The translations under genes were made by a program, and so were the position numbers. Below are positions 32,554 to 47,000 of a stretch of DNA of 60,000 nucleotides, piece after piece (within the stretch, counting starts at the first letter, position 1; each line of letters begins with the position of its first letter). The DNA is taken from assembly GCF_964355755.1 (NCBI RefSeq), contig NC_092670.1:39607795-39667794 (forward strand), written 5' to 3'. The stretch is from Antedon mediterranea (taxonomy: Eukaryota; Echinodermata; Crinoidea; Comatulida; Antedonidae). The notes under the pieces were generated by a model that searched no databases, had not been told where the DNA came from, and saw only the letters and a list, made by a program, of their open reading frames with translations.

Positions 32554-35032
32554 CTATTTACTAAAACTCAAACCATTTGGCGTTTTGCCAAATGAAACTT
32601 GGTTATTGTTTGAACTGTGTCGCCTCAAGTCTGTGTTTGTGTTTGTAACCGTGCCATTTCCATGCGAAGTGGATGAAAAGTCCGACACTTTTTTAGAAGC
32701 GGCAAAAGAACTGTTCCTACGATCACTGGAATACCAAGTACTACTTCTGGTTCCTCGGAAAGTCGACGATAGCGATTTAAAACGTCTCCTGGTCTGGCCT
32801 GTCCATTGCCTATACTGACGTTTCCAATATTTACGAACATCTCTACTTCTCAAACAATACATGACAAATATAAAGAAACCTTGAAGAGAATTCAGGATAC
32901 AGAAGAGTATCTGGATCATCGTAGAGGCCGTACCGATTGCAAAGAACCCAATAAGCCACGTCATTCCCATCACTACAGATATACAAACTGCGTTCTGCAG
33001 TAGTTGCATGCCTTTATTTTTTTTCTGAGTTTGGTGAGCTTGTTTTGATACTTTGCCCAGTTTACTTAGACTGTATAACACCATCACAAATATTACCACG
33101 TTAAAGATCAATAGGATTGCTATGGGTATTGCTACGCTGTAATACATGCGGGTTAGAACAAGGAAACAACTGCAACGAAACAAAAACAACTAATAACATT
33201 AATGAAAATAGTGAAAACATTTCAGAAAGAAGAAGAAAATGTTTTCACAACTAATAACATGTATTATGAAACCAGAAATGGCTGATTCAGCAGACAAGGC
33301 CTAAAAATGGTAAAATGTAAGTGCTGAACTGAGCCTAATGTCCTTTTGCATTTTAAATTTCAACATTTGGGAATTAATTTGTAGTAATTTTGGGGTTTAA
33401 ATAATTCAGAAATGATTCACTTACTAGTTGTCTGTATTTGCATAATTATCGACATCAATTGCTATAGTTACAACAACAATCACAACTGGTATGCCTGTAA
33501 AATAAAGATTATAACATGAATGTCATCATTATGTTCAGATGGTACTGTAATAATGATGTCATTATTTCTATCTTTATTTTGAATTGTCATATTAAAAAAA
33601 AAATTGTTTATTTCATACGCATCCAACAGTGAGCACAAACTCGCCAATTACAGGTAAAACTATTTTATAATAAGTCTCATCTCAGGCTTAGGAGTGGAGT
33701 TGAAAGAGTTGTGAGTTACAACCCTGGCACTAGGTCAGGACCTTTGGATTTAGAGGTCAGGACCTTTGGATTTAGAGGCAAGCACGTTAACCACCAAGCT
33801 ACAGCTCCACTACTAATTATCATCAAATCAGTTAGTGCACAACTGATCAACAATTTTAAATTACATAAAATAAGTTTGAGTATTCCACAAATATATACGC
33901 CTTTGGATGTCTTAAACAGCACTGATTGAATACATGGCAAAGACTTACCCCAACCAAAGAGACACGCTTTTAGGAAAAATCTAGAAACATGCGTATCCAG
34001 AACTTTAACAAATGAATAATACATATTAATAGCTTGTACAGTCATCCAAAAGATTGACGTCAGTAAAAAGTAGTGAATTAGTCCGGCAATAGCTATGCAA
34101 GAGCCCTCTTTATCATTTTTGTCAATCCCTACGAGAAAGATGATGTATAAACAGAGTAGCGATACACACAGGTGGCACAGAATCTGTTGAGGTTTACTTT
34201 TACGTAGCTTCCTGAAATAAGAAATAGTAATCATGCAAGTTAGTTTAAACTGTGAATCGGAACTTGATATGTGTAAGAGAGTTCTTGATATAAGTTTGAC
34301 TTTCTTGACGTTTCGATCAATATGATTTGAGCGTCCTCAGGAGTGAGAACGTAAGAGATTTATTAAAGTTTAATTTAAGATATTTTATAGAGGGTACTCT
34401 ACGACCGAGTAGATTCTTGTCATTTGATTGGAGGATTGTGTTTTCCATAACTACTCCATTGAACTCTTACGTCATCAAGACATCAATTTCGTAATATGTC
34501 AATTGAATTTTGTTGCCCGTTTTTTTTATACACATACTTGCAGAAAAACAACTGCTAGTTGAGCCAAGTTTTTGTGTTTAAATAAAGCATATTATTATTA
34601 TAGCATTTTGGTATGCACGACACAAGGCTAGGCTGTTGACTGATCGTGTATGAAAATCAACCTCTAGTGTGAGCCTTTTACTGCCTCTCCAAAGAGTTTT
34701 AGGTCTTTTCTCTCAATAAAAATAGGTGTGTTATAAAACAAATAATGAATATTTTATATACCTGCAATGGCACAGATAATTTCATTCGATGAAAGATGGA
34801 AAATGTTCTATTTTCATCTAATTTTTTTACGCTTAGTGCACAAATTTTACAGGTTTCAAACAGATCCAAATGCTTAGAGAGGGTCCTACATAGTAATGTG
34901 TTAATTTTTCTATTACCTGTTGCTTGTGAAAGTAAAAATAGTTGCAATTAAGCATGCAATTGATATACCAAGACCAATATATGTGATGTATTCTGCTATT
35001 TCGTTTTCCACTATTGTATCCGAATAAAAATT
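32554..35032 (-). CDS. GPCR seven-transmembrane region and tail
   Basis: Exons 35032-34917 (TM1, YITYIGLGISIACLIATIF), 34211-33949 (TM2-TM3, ILCHLCVSLLCLYIIFLVG, IHYFLLTSIFWMTVQAINMY), 33494-33425 (TM4, PVVIVVVTIAI) and 33169-32554 (TM5-TM7 and tail). TM6 MGMTWLIGFFAIG and TM7 ILNSLQGFFIFVMYCLRSR are diagnostic of class B2 adhesion GPCRs. The tail is ~95 residues, basic then rich in Ser, Thr and Asn. The stop is at 32556-32554. Confidence 0.93.
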
Positions 35033-38000
35033 CTGAAAAGGAAAAAAATATAAATCAACAAATCCACTCATGAGAGGAATGGGTTAACATTTGACCTTTA
35101 ACCCCTGTAGGTATACAGGAAAAACCAATGAATGTCTATCATGACATATCCCTCTTTATTGTGTCCAACCAAAAATAGCTACAGCTCCGTCAAACACTAT
35201 CAAACTAGTTTGACCAAAAAGTGTGATGTGTAGTGATATGACATCATCATGTCCATACATGGGCACATCACATTTGTTTGTCACATAAAGTTTGATACTG
35301 TAGACAGGGCTTGATGACTAACCATAAGAACAGCAAAATTTGTTAAATGGTCACACTGGCAAACTTGTCTGTCACTGCCATCCATAGAGCCATTGGCTAA
35401 GTAGCAGCCATCACTTGACCAGCCACCAACATCACCGTAAAGTTTGAAATCCCAAAACACACAGGTGGTCTCATTATTATTCATGGATATCTACATACAA
35501 GAAAAATACACAGGTGGTCTCATGTTATTATGGATATCTACATACAAAGAAAAAACACAGGTGGTCTCATTATTATTCATAGCCTATATCTACATACAAG
35601 AAAAAGCACACACAGGTGGACACATTATAATTCATAGATATTTACATACAAGTGGTCTTCCATATTACCTCAGATGGTATAAATGTTGTTGTAATTGGTT
35701 CTGGTAAATTGTTCAATTCAACTCCAGGTATTGAAAGAGAAATGACTTGACCGTTTGGTCGTCTGGTTTCAGTATCAAACTGAGTGGTTGGAAACAGTGA
35801 GCTATCATTATATACTACTGTAATCACACGGAACTCGTCGCTGCCTGATACAAAAAAAAAGGAAGCAATATTATATTTGCACAATAAGAAAATGAGGTAA
35901 AAAAATATGTATATTTATTCACTGTGTGTATCTAGGGACGTGTTTCCTTGCTCTCCACATCTCAACACAATTTTGATGATTTCTACGTTTCATACGTGCA
36001 TGATCCAAAAACTGACCGGGGTGAGAATGTGCAGGCCATTGAGAGCTTGATTATATGTGCTATATATAACAATGAACTATTATTATTATTGTTAAAATAA
36101 TTTAATTTGGCTTCGTATGATTATTTTTTGATGAAGTTTCTTTTTTTCTAAGCCAAAAAGTATTGTTACATATATATAAATATTATTATTATTATTTGAT
36201 GTTCAGTGTCTCTGTGTGTGTGTAATGATAACACTAATATTCTCACATACCAGATGAGGTTGTAATCATTGACGAAACTCCTGGAGGAATATAAATACTG
36301 ACAGACGCCAAGTTATCCAACTGTTCACTGAACTCTGTGACGTCCGTGATTTCATTGTTGTCTGATGATTGGAAAGACGCAAACCCAAAACCAAGGTCAA
36401 GTTCGTCCATGTTTAATATTTGCGCTTGTACTGCTACGTTGCTGGTAACCATTTCATATTTATCGTTTTCTAAATCAACGATTGCTAATTGTTCTTCGAG
36501 AGATTCAATAATTCTACTCGGAGCGTTTGATTCCATCTGGCTCTCTAAGAGGACGTCATCTTCAATTTCAAACAGACTAGCAACAGTGTCAACTAATGTT
36601 GATGTAACCTAGACGGGAATTGTAATAAAATAAATAATAATAGCCGGATAACTAATTATTTCATCTGTAACTTTCTAGGAGAACATCATCGTACAGTAAA
36701 AATTATCATTATCAGATGAACTTAGGAAAATGTTAGCAGAAGACGACCCCGGATTTTTCAAATGGGAGATTGCTAACATGGTATAGGGGAGGGGGCTTCT
36801 CTGCATTGGATTGGCCCCTGGTTAATAATTAATATTGCGAAACTGAAAAAAAGGAGGAAAGAATAAAAACAGGAATGAAAAATAGAACAATGGAAACTCA
36901 CTTGAGGTGACGTTGAATTGACAGCAACAATACTTTCAATAATGTCTGCAGTGGTTGTTAGACCATCTGATGTAATGTTGTCTGATCCACTTGTAATGTT
37001 GTTTACTGCAGTAATTACTTCTTCTGCATTATCTTCAGTAACTTCCACCTGAAAATAATCATTTAGGTGAGATAAAATGGGAAATATTATATGATGTATG
37101 TTCTCTGAAAAAATAATTTTTTGTTATTTCATATGTATCCAACAGTAAGCACAAACTCGCCAATTACAGTATGGATAAACTATTTTATAGTTTATCGTGC
37201 TTATAAACTAAGTATTATTTGAGGCTTAGGGAGTGGAGTTTAAAGGGTAAAGAGTTACAACCCTGGTACTAGGTCAGGATTGAACCCTGGACCTTGGAAT
37301 TGGAAGGCAAGCATGTTAACCACCAAGCTACAGCTCCACTTTATCAATGAATCTGAATTTTTTTTGGTACAACTAACCTCATTCAGTCGTTCCAAAAGTT
37401 CGTCTGCTGTAGCATCTCGACCGCAGTTTTGGTATTCCACCTGACAAGTTGCGGCAGATAGACCATCGCTATAGCAAGTACAATTGGCTTGCATCTTGTC
37501 ATCTATATTAGAAAGATATATATTTTAATTTCCAATTTCAAATGTCAAGTAGTGGTTAAAGGCAAAGCTTTCAAACACTATCAATGTGCCTAATATGGTA
37601 GTGATGTGCCCAAATATATTAGTGATATGACATCATCGTGTCCATATATGGGCATATCACGTTTTCTTGTCACATAAAGTTTGATGGTGTAGACAGAGCT
37701 TTATACATACTGTATCAATATGAAATGTCAGTTTCACAATTGTAACTTACAATTCACTGTACTTTGTGGGCAAAATTCTCTGGATGCTACGGTTTGACCA
37801 ACATCAGCAGGCTCAAATGTTACGTCACCTATCATCCCTCCGCTACAACGCTCTGTAAGTTAATTTAACACGAGTTTACTGAACTATTTAGGAAAAACCA
37901 TAAAATTACAATTGAAGACTCGACAATGTAACCCCCTACTCGTCACATGAGGTAGATGTGTACACTGGACCTACAGTTTATAGTCCTTATCCGAGAAAAC

Positions 38001-41000
38001 TCGTTCTACAAGTAAAAAACTTAAATATTTATAGAGTTAAGTTAAATACTTAATATCTAAGGGCCTGATAGTGTCTGAGCCATTCTATATCTTACCAGTG
38101 CTAAATACAGCAATACTATCAGCATCAATAAACCCTTCTGTTTCAGCTAACAATGTCAATTCGTTGAATAAACCTTCACTGAATTCAGTGTACGATATGT
38201 CTCCACTTGGCGTGTAGATGTTGACGTCAGCAATCACGCTTCCAGAACTTAACTTACGAACTTGCACAAATATATCGCTTAATGTGCTTAGACCATTCGT
38301 TAACTTTAAAAAAAAAAGGATTTTTTTAGAAATTATCAAATAGATCAAAAACTGTTTTAATTACTTATTTTCAATAAAAACATTTTTAATTGTAAGTAAC
38401 CAGTTTAGAAATTGTTTTAAATAATTATTTTCATTTAAAACATTTTTAATTGAAGTAACCGGTTTAGTACATCGAACTAAGAAAGGACCAGATAATTTTG
38501 AGCGATTTGACATTATTAATTGTCTCTAAATTTCGCTTTTTTTCTGCACTTTGTTAAAAACGATTACTAACACCACTTTGATTTTAAAACAAACTTACCA
38601 AACTTGCAATGAGTGTAGACGTGTTTTTAAATTCTTCAGACATAGTATCGGCCAATGCTGAATTATATGTTAAAGTCAGGAATGACATTACCACCGGTAC
38701 TGTGTATGCATCTAAATGATATTTTAAAAAAATATAAAAAACAATAATTCCAATTAAGTGGTTCCTACTAGAACTCAACAGATGTATACAGGAAATTAAA
38801 TCAGATTTCATGCAGACAGGGCAAACACAATTATTTACAGTACGTAGGTTGCTTTACGTTGTGTTGCTAGTGGAAACCAAACTTTATACTGTATTTATTC
38901 AAATAACGGCAAGGGTTTAATACAAGTTATAATTATTTGTTTTCGTTTTTTTTTTCTACGAAAGTGATTACCATTATTAAAACTACAAAATAACCTATTC
39001 AAAGTCGGATTCATTTTTCATGTTTTTGGGGGACATTGAATACATCTAAAGAGCAAGCTACACTCAGCACAAATACACTAATTTGCTTTTATTAGGAAAC
39101 ATTATAAACAGTAAAACAGGATTTGAATTTTCTTCTAGTGCTGAAACCTTCTTTGAACATTTCACAATATTATAATAAGTAGTAACCTGCAGCAATGAGA
39201 ATCGCTTCCTCTGACATTGCTGTTTCAGCCTCGTGTGGTGACACTCCAAACGCTTTGCAGTAGTAATAGCCTTGATTATCCAGACTCAATTCAATTGTGA
39301 GATATTCTAGACTCTGTGTTTCTGATGGAAGTTCATTGTCGTCTTTATACCAACGCCAATCAACTGAGTAGGTTATGTTGCAATGGAAAGTGGCTGTACT
39401 TTGAAGGTCCTCTCTCAGAGCTAGTGGCTGAATTTCTGCAGTGGGTCTACCTAAAACATTTAAAACAAAAATGGAGTTATATAGTTTAAAAAATGTTTTC
39501 CTTCAAGAACTAAATTAAATTGCTGAGTTACTTGCTGTTTGATGAGTATGAAATAAAAAACAATGCTAATTTGAACTAGTGCTTTTCCACCAGGAAAAGA
39601 GTAATATCATGTAAAATATTTACCTGGTTCAATTTCACAAATGTCGCCCTCATACAATATCGGACATTTGCATACAAATTCTGACTCTAATTGCGCACAC
39701 GTTCCACCATTCATACAAGGATTTGAAGTACAAGAATCTGGTGAAACAAATAAATTTGCATTAGACACAATCAATCAATTCTACAGTTCTGTCTACACTA
39801 TCAGACTAGTTTGAAAAAAAAAGTGTAATGTGCCCAAATATGATAATAATATGACATCATCGTATCCATATATGGGAACATCACATTTTTTTGTCACATA
39901 AAGTTTGATAAACAGAGCTTTATATAAGAGAATGGACAAAACAAACATTTTTAAATCTAATTATACCTCCTACTGTGATTTCAAATTGACAGGTAGCGTT
40001 GTTTCCTGATTGGTCAACTCCGGTGTATGTCACTATATACTGACCAACAGTAAATACATTCCCTGAAATTTCAGTTGAACTTAGCAGCACAGTTTCTCCA
40101 GAATTATCGGTATACTCCGGATCTTCCCAAGTAACATTTATTCCAGAGGGAGAGGTTGCCACAACAATGATTTCGCCAGGGCAGTCTAAAACTGGTGATT
40201 CTTTATCTATCAAGAAATAAACAGTGGTAAAAAGTTCAGTAGAATTATAAACTTGTTACAGAAATGTTCATGCGGTCATGCGTGTAGCCGCATGAAAACA
40301 AAATATTGACGCTCTATTTGAGTGGAACCGCGTCGGAACAGGTGTGAAAGACCCTCAACAAATGCAAAAATAAAGAGTGAATTACCTTCAACAGTGACAT
40401 TAAATGTACATTCGGCGGTGTTACTGCTGTTATCACTGGCAGTGTAAATGACGATACTAGTTCCTATTTCAAATGAACTACCAGGATTTTCTGAAGCTAC
40501 AAGAGTCGCTTGACCTGAATTGTCTTCAATTACAGGAGTTTCCCAAGTTACTTGAGTGGTAGACAACATTAAATCAGTTTCCTCAACGATACTAACTGGA
40601 CAAGTTTGAAATATTGGATCTTGATCATCTAGAATGAATCAATTTAAATGTCAAGACTTTTTTGTGGAGTATTCAAGAGGACAACCACCAAGTACCAAGT
40701 ATTACCAAGTATTTATTCATCAAATCAAGGAATAAATACATACTTGTATTTGATGGTTGAAGACGGTGAAGTAGAAAGGAATGTATTATTGAAAGAGTGG
40801 GTATGGGAATCCACCATCAAATAAAGAAGTTTAAGTATGAACAGTATGTTTACTTAAACATGGGATAAACCTGACAATCACATAACATTTACAAAAACAG
40901 TAAAATGCTTGAAAAATAAAATTATCTAAGTGCATGTTAAAATGAAAACCTGAAATAAATTAATCACACCTTGTTATTACCATTTAGAGCCAATACCTAA

Positions 41001-44000
41001 GCCTCATAATAAGATTAGAAAATGGGGGTTCAAATTTCTGTAACTTGTTTACAAGCAGCATGTCTAGGGGACTGCACTGGACTGCCTTGGATAAGTTGTT
41101 TACCTATGTACTCCTTCCTAGAAGGAGACGGAAAGCCAGACAGTGGCATGTTATAAAAGATACTTGATTTGCTCTTGATGAAAGAAGACATGTTTTGTTA
41201 ATTAATTAACTCTAAGTACAGAGTAATAATTATCTGACTATTTATTTTACAAGTCTTAATAGATCCCAATATAACAATAAGTTCAACCTTATACATGGGC
41301 TAAAACAAACATGGTACCTTTGACAATAACGTTAAAAGAGCACTTGTCCATGTTGCCAAACACATCTGTAACCACATACTCTAAAGTTGTGACACCGATA
41401 AAAAAGATTTGTCCAGATTGGTTGTATTGAGTACCGGACCCAGACACGCTCAAGTCTTCAGTGTTGTCTGTGAAGTTAAATGACCAGCTGCTGACCAATG
41501 CAAAAGCTGACCCATCATCAGCGAAGATATCAATATTGTCAGGACAAAATATACTTGGGTTTTCTTCATCTATTTACAGTTTGTAAAAATGTCAAATAGA
41601 AGATTACTATTCATAGTTAATTTTTATATATTTTTTTTTTTATTTTATTCAATCGAAACCAACAGCGATAATTACCGTCACTAACAGAGACAATAAAGAC
41701 AATATAAATAATAATTACGCCTACCACCATTGGTAAAAAAAATTAAGTTTATAGTATGATAATGCAGACGTTGATAATAACAATATACAGATAAAATTAG
41801 TACCAACAACTGTTGTAAGTCCTGGTAAACTAAAGATATAACTATAATAAAAATAGTATATCATATCATAATTTTAAAAAGTCCTTATAATTTGTGTACA
41901 TGACTAAATATTCAATTCCCTAAACATTTTATTCTATAGTAGTATCTACATAGACATTCAAAGACATTAAAGTGAAGAAAGCTGAAAATCTATAGAAATG
42001 TGGAGAAATCAGTTGGCACAATTTCCATTTTGTCAACAAAATAGCATTTAGTGGCAAACTTTATGAGAAAATGTCAAATGTTTCAAACTTTCTCCTGTAA
42101 AAATAAAAAGTAAGAAGAAAAACACAATGCATGCTCATATACAAACCTCTGTTTGAAAGTTATAAAACAGCTTATAAAACAATCTTCTACAACTTTGACA
42201 AGATAATACTTGATTATCTTCCCGTAAAATGACCAAATAAAAGAAGAAATAGCAAGCCGTTCGCGCGCAAAACAAAACAGAGCGAAAAGAATAATAATAT
42301 ACTCGCATACAGTTATATGGCTACAAACAAAAAACTATCTGCCAGTAAATCTACACCGTAACCACAACAGTAGTAGTAGTCTATATCTACTGACAAATGT
42401 CTCTAATTTTACGCATTATCAACAAGAACCAAATAATTGAACAACTTTATACCTATACACCTCATACAAATAAGTAGTAAAGTATTATACTCTTCAAATA
42501 TGCATTTTTCTTTATTGTTCTGATATCAATTACAATCAATGCTTTATAATGAATTTTCTTGTTTTTTTCACTCGCCATTGAAAATTCATTATTTATTGAT
42601 TAATAGTAATCATATCAGAAACTAAAAAAAAATGTTATTTGATGGAAAACACTGTGATCAATTCTGAAGGATATAATTGATCACACAAGTTGAAAAAAGA
42701 CATTAAACATTTGACACCATGTGTGCAGTTGGTATCACCTCTCCTATCTCTAAGGAAATAGCCAAGTATATATACTGTAGATAGAACAGAAAATATGTAA
42801 AACATGATAATTTTCCACCTTAAGTATTGATGTTAGACAGACTTACAATTATCCTATTATTATATTCAGCAAATTTAAATTCCTTACCAAACACTTTTAT
42901 ATAGAAAGTACATTCTGCCATATTCCCATACACATCAGTAGCTTCACATGTTACATTTTGTCTTGTCACCGGCCAGATCGCTTCAAATTGATCGCCAGAT
43001 TCTCTACTACAGGTCCAAGTTACATTGCCTGAGTTGTCACTTACTGATACATTCCATGAGATAGTGGAATATGCTTGACCAAGATCAGTTAATGCTACAT
43101 CAATGTTGTCAGGACATGTTAACATAGGTTCATCATCATCTAAGAACACAAAAAACAAAAAAAGTTTTTTTATATATTAATAACACTGTCAAAAAGCCAA
43201 AATCACCTTCTGAGTAAAAAAGTAAGTTACTTGCCTGCAACATTTACTGTAAAAGAACAATTGGCCGAGTTGCCAAATATGTCTTCAGCAAAATATTCAA
43301 TTGTTGTTGTGCCAACATAAAATTCTTGTCCTGAACTATCGTAGTTTGTACCAGAGCCAGTCACAATTACATCATACATTTCTGGACTGTTGTCTGTGAT
43401 GCTCACTGACCAGCTGACCATTGCTTTATTTGACCCATTGGTAGTGAAGACATCAATATCATTGGGACACGAAAAAACTGGGTTTTCTTCATCTAAAAAC
43501 ATTGGACAAACCATATAAATTGAAAAAAAAAACGTAAAGGAATATTTTGCTTTGTATAAAATTCATGATTAAGTAAATTCTTACCAATTACAATAACATA
43601 AAAAGTACATTCTGCCATATTCCCATACACATCAGTAGCTTCACATGTTACATTTTGTCTTGTCACTGGCCAGATCACATCAAATTGATCACCAGATTCT
43701 CTACTACAGATCCAAGTTACATTGCCCGAGTTGTCACTTACTGATACATTCCATGAGATAGTGGAATATGCTTGACCAGGATCAGTTAATGCTACATCAA
43801 TGTTGTCAGGACATGTTAACATAGGTTCATCATCATCTAAGAACACAAAAAACAAAAAAAGTTTTTTTATATATTAATAACACTGTCAAAGCCAAAATCA
43901 CCTTCTGAGTAAAAAAGTAAGTTACTTGCCTGCAACATTTACTGTAAAAGAACAATTGGCAGAGTTGCCAAATATATCTTCAGCAATATATTCTATCGTT

Positions 44001-47000
44001 GTTGTGCCAACATAAAATTCTTGTCCTGAACTATCGTAGTTTGTACCAGAGCCAGTCACAATTACATCGTATATTTCTGGACTGTTGTCAGTGATGGTCA
44101 CTGACCAGCTGACCATTGCTTTATTGGACCCGTTGGTAGTGAAGACATCAATATCACTGGGACACGAAACAACTGGTTGTTCTTTATCTAAAAACATTGG
44201 ACAAAAAAGAATGTGTATAAAAAAAGATGATAGTAGAATTTTTCAGGTGCAAAATTTTACTTATATAATTATTAAGTGAAGTAGAAAAGTCTTACCAATT
44301 ACAATGACATAAAAAGTACATTCAGCCATATTCCCATACACATCAGTGGCTTCACATGTTACATTTTGTCTTGTCACTGGCCAGATTACATCAAATTCTT
44401 CACCAGATTCTCTACTACAGGTCCAAGTTACATTGCCTGAGTTGTCACTTACTGATACATTCCATGAGACAGTGGAATATTCTTGACCAGGATCAGTTAA
44501 TGCTACATCAATGTTGTCCGGACATGTTAACATAGGTTCATCATCATCTAAGAACAAAAAAACATTCCCAAAATGTAAGTTTTAAATATATGCATTCACA
44601 TTTATTGATTCCAAATCTGTCAAAGCCACAACCAGCTTTAATTTACCAACTTCATCGGAGTCAAAAAGTATTTTACTTGCCTGCAACCTTTACTGTAAAA
44701 GAACAATTGGCCGAGTTGCCAAATATGTCTTCAGCAAAATATTCTAATGTTGTTGTGCCAACGTAAAATTCTTGTTTTGAACTATCGTAGTTTGTACCAG
44801 AGCCAGTCACAATTACATCATACATTGCTGGACTGTTGTCTGTGATGCTCACTGACCAGCTGACCATTGCTTTATTGGACCCATTAGTAGTGAAGACATC
44901 AATATCACTGGGACACGAAACAACTGGTTGTTCTTTATCTAAAAATATTTGACAAAAAAAGAATGTGTATGAAAAAAGACGATATTAGAATTTTTTTCAG
45001 GTGTAAAAAAATTAGTTATATAATTATTAAGTGAAGTAGAAAAGTCTTACCAATTACAATAACATAGAAAGTACATTCTGCCATATTTCCATACACATCA
45101 GTGGCTTCACATGTTACATTCTGTCTTGTCACTGGCCAGATCACATCAAATTGATCACCAGAATCTCTACTACAGGTCCAAGTTACATTGCCTGAGTTGT
45201 CACTTACTGATACATTCCATGAGACAGTGGAATATGCTTGACCAGGATCAGTTAATGCTATATCAATGTTGTCAGGACATGTTAACATAGGTTCATCATC
45301 ATCTAAAAACAAAAAAACATTCCCAAAATGTAAGTTTTAAATATATGCATTCACATTTATTGATTCCAACTCTGTCAAAGCCACAATCAGCTTTAATTTA
45401 CCAATTTCCTCGGAGTCAAAAAGTATTTTACTTGCCTGCAACATTTACTGTAAAAGAACAATTGGCCGAGTTGCCAAATATGTCTTCAGCAACATATTCT
45501 AATGTTGTTGTGCCAACGTAAAATTCTTGTCCTGAACTATCGTAGTTTGTACCAGAGCCAGTCACAATTACATCATACATTGCTGGACTGTTGTCTGTGA
45601 TGCTCACTGACCAGCTGACCATTGCTTTATTGGACCCATTAGTAGTGAAGACATCAATATCACTGGGACACGAAACGACTGGTTGTTCTTTATCTAAAAA
45701 CATTGGACAAAAAAGAATGTGTATGAAAAAAGACGATATTAGAATTTTTTTTTTCAGGTGTAAAAAAAGTTAGTTATATAATTATTAAGTGAAGTAGAAA
45801 AGTCTTACCAATTACAATAACATAGAAAGTACATTCTGCCATATTTCCATACACATCAGTAGCTTCACATGTTAAATTCTGTCTTGTCACTGGCCAGATC
45901 ACATCAAATTGATCACCAGAATCTCTACTACAGGTCCAAGTTACATTGCCTGAGTTGTCACTTACTGATACATTCCATGAGACAGTGGAATATGCTTGAC
46001 CAGGATCAGTTAATGCTATATCAATGTTGTCAGGACATGTTAACATAGGTTCATCATCATCTAAGGACAAGAAAACCCAAAATGTTTTAAATATATGCAT
46101 TCACATTTAATAATACTAACAACTGTAAAAGCCACAATCAGCTTTAATTTACCAATAACCTCAGAGAAAGAAAGTATGTTACTTGCCTGTAACATTTACT
46201 GTAAAAGAACAATTGGCAGAGTTGCCAAATATGTCTTCAGCAACATATTCTATCGTTGTTGTGCCAACATAAAATTCTTGTCCTGAACTATCGTAGTTTG
46301 TACCAGAGCCAGTCACAATTACATCATACATTGCTGGACTGTTGTCTGTGATGCTCACTGACCAGCTGACCATTGCTTTATTGGAACCATTGCTAGTGAA
46401 GACATCAACATCACTGGGACACGAAACAACTGGTTGTTCTTTATCTAAAAACATTGGACAAAAAATAAATTTGTATAAAAAAGACGATAGTAGAATTTTT
46501 CAGGTGTAAAAAGTTAATTAAATAATTATTAAGTGAAGTAGAAAAGTCTTACCAATTACAATGACATAAAAAGTACATTCTGCCATATTTCCATACACAT
46601 CAGTAGCTTCACATGTTACATTTTGTCTTGTCACTGGCCAGATCGCATCAAATTGATCACCAGATGCTCTACTACAGGTCCAAGTTACATTGCCTGAGTT
46701 GTCACTTACTGACACATTCCATGAGATAGTGGAATATGCTTGACCAGGATCAGTTAAAGCTACATCAATGTTGTCAGGACATTCTAACATAGGTTCATCA
46801 TCATCTAAGAACAAAAACACCCAAAAAAGTTGTAATATATAGGCATTCAAATGTTACCAACTCTGGCAAAGCCACAATTAGCTAAATTATCAATAATACC
46901 TCACATTAAAAAATGTTACTTACCTAGAACATTTACTGTAAAAGAACAATTGGCAGAGTTGCCAAATATATCTTCAGCAACATATTCTAATGTTGTTGTG

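Noticed and set aside
43227-46187. Missing splice donors, meaning pseudo-exons
   Set aside because: The sites read CAG/GCAAGT, an accepted GC-AG class, and the frames and phases are intact.
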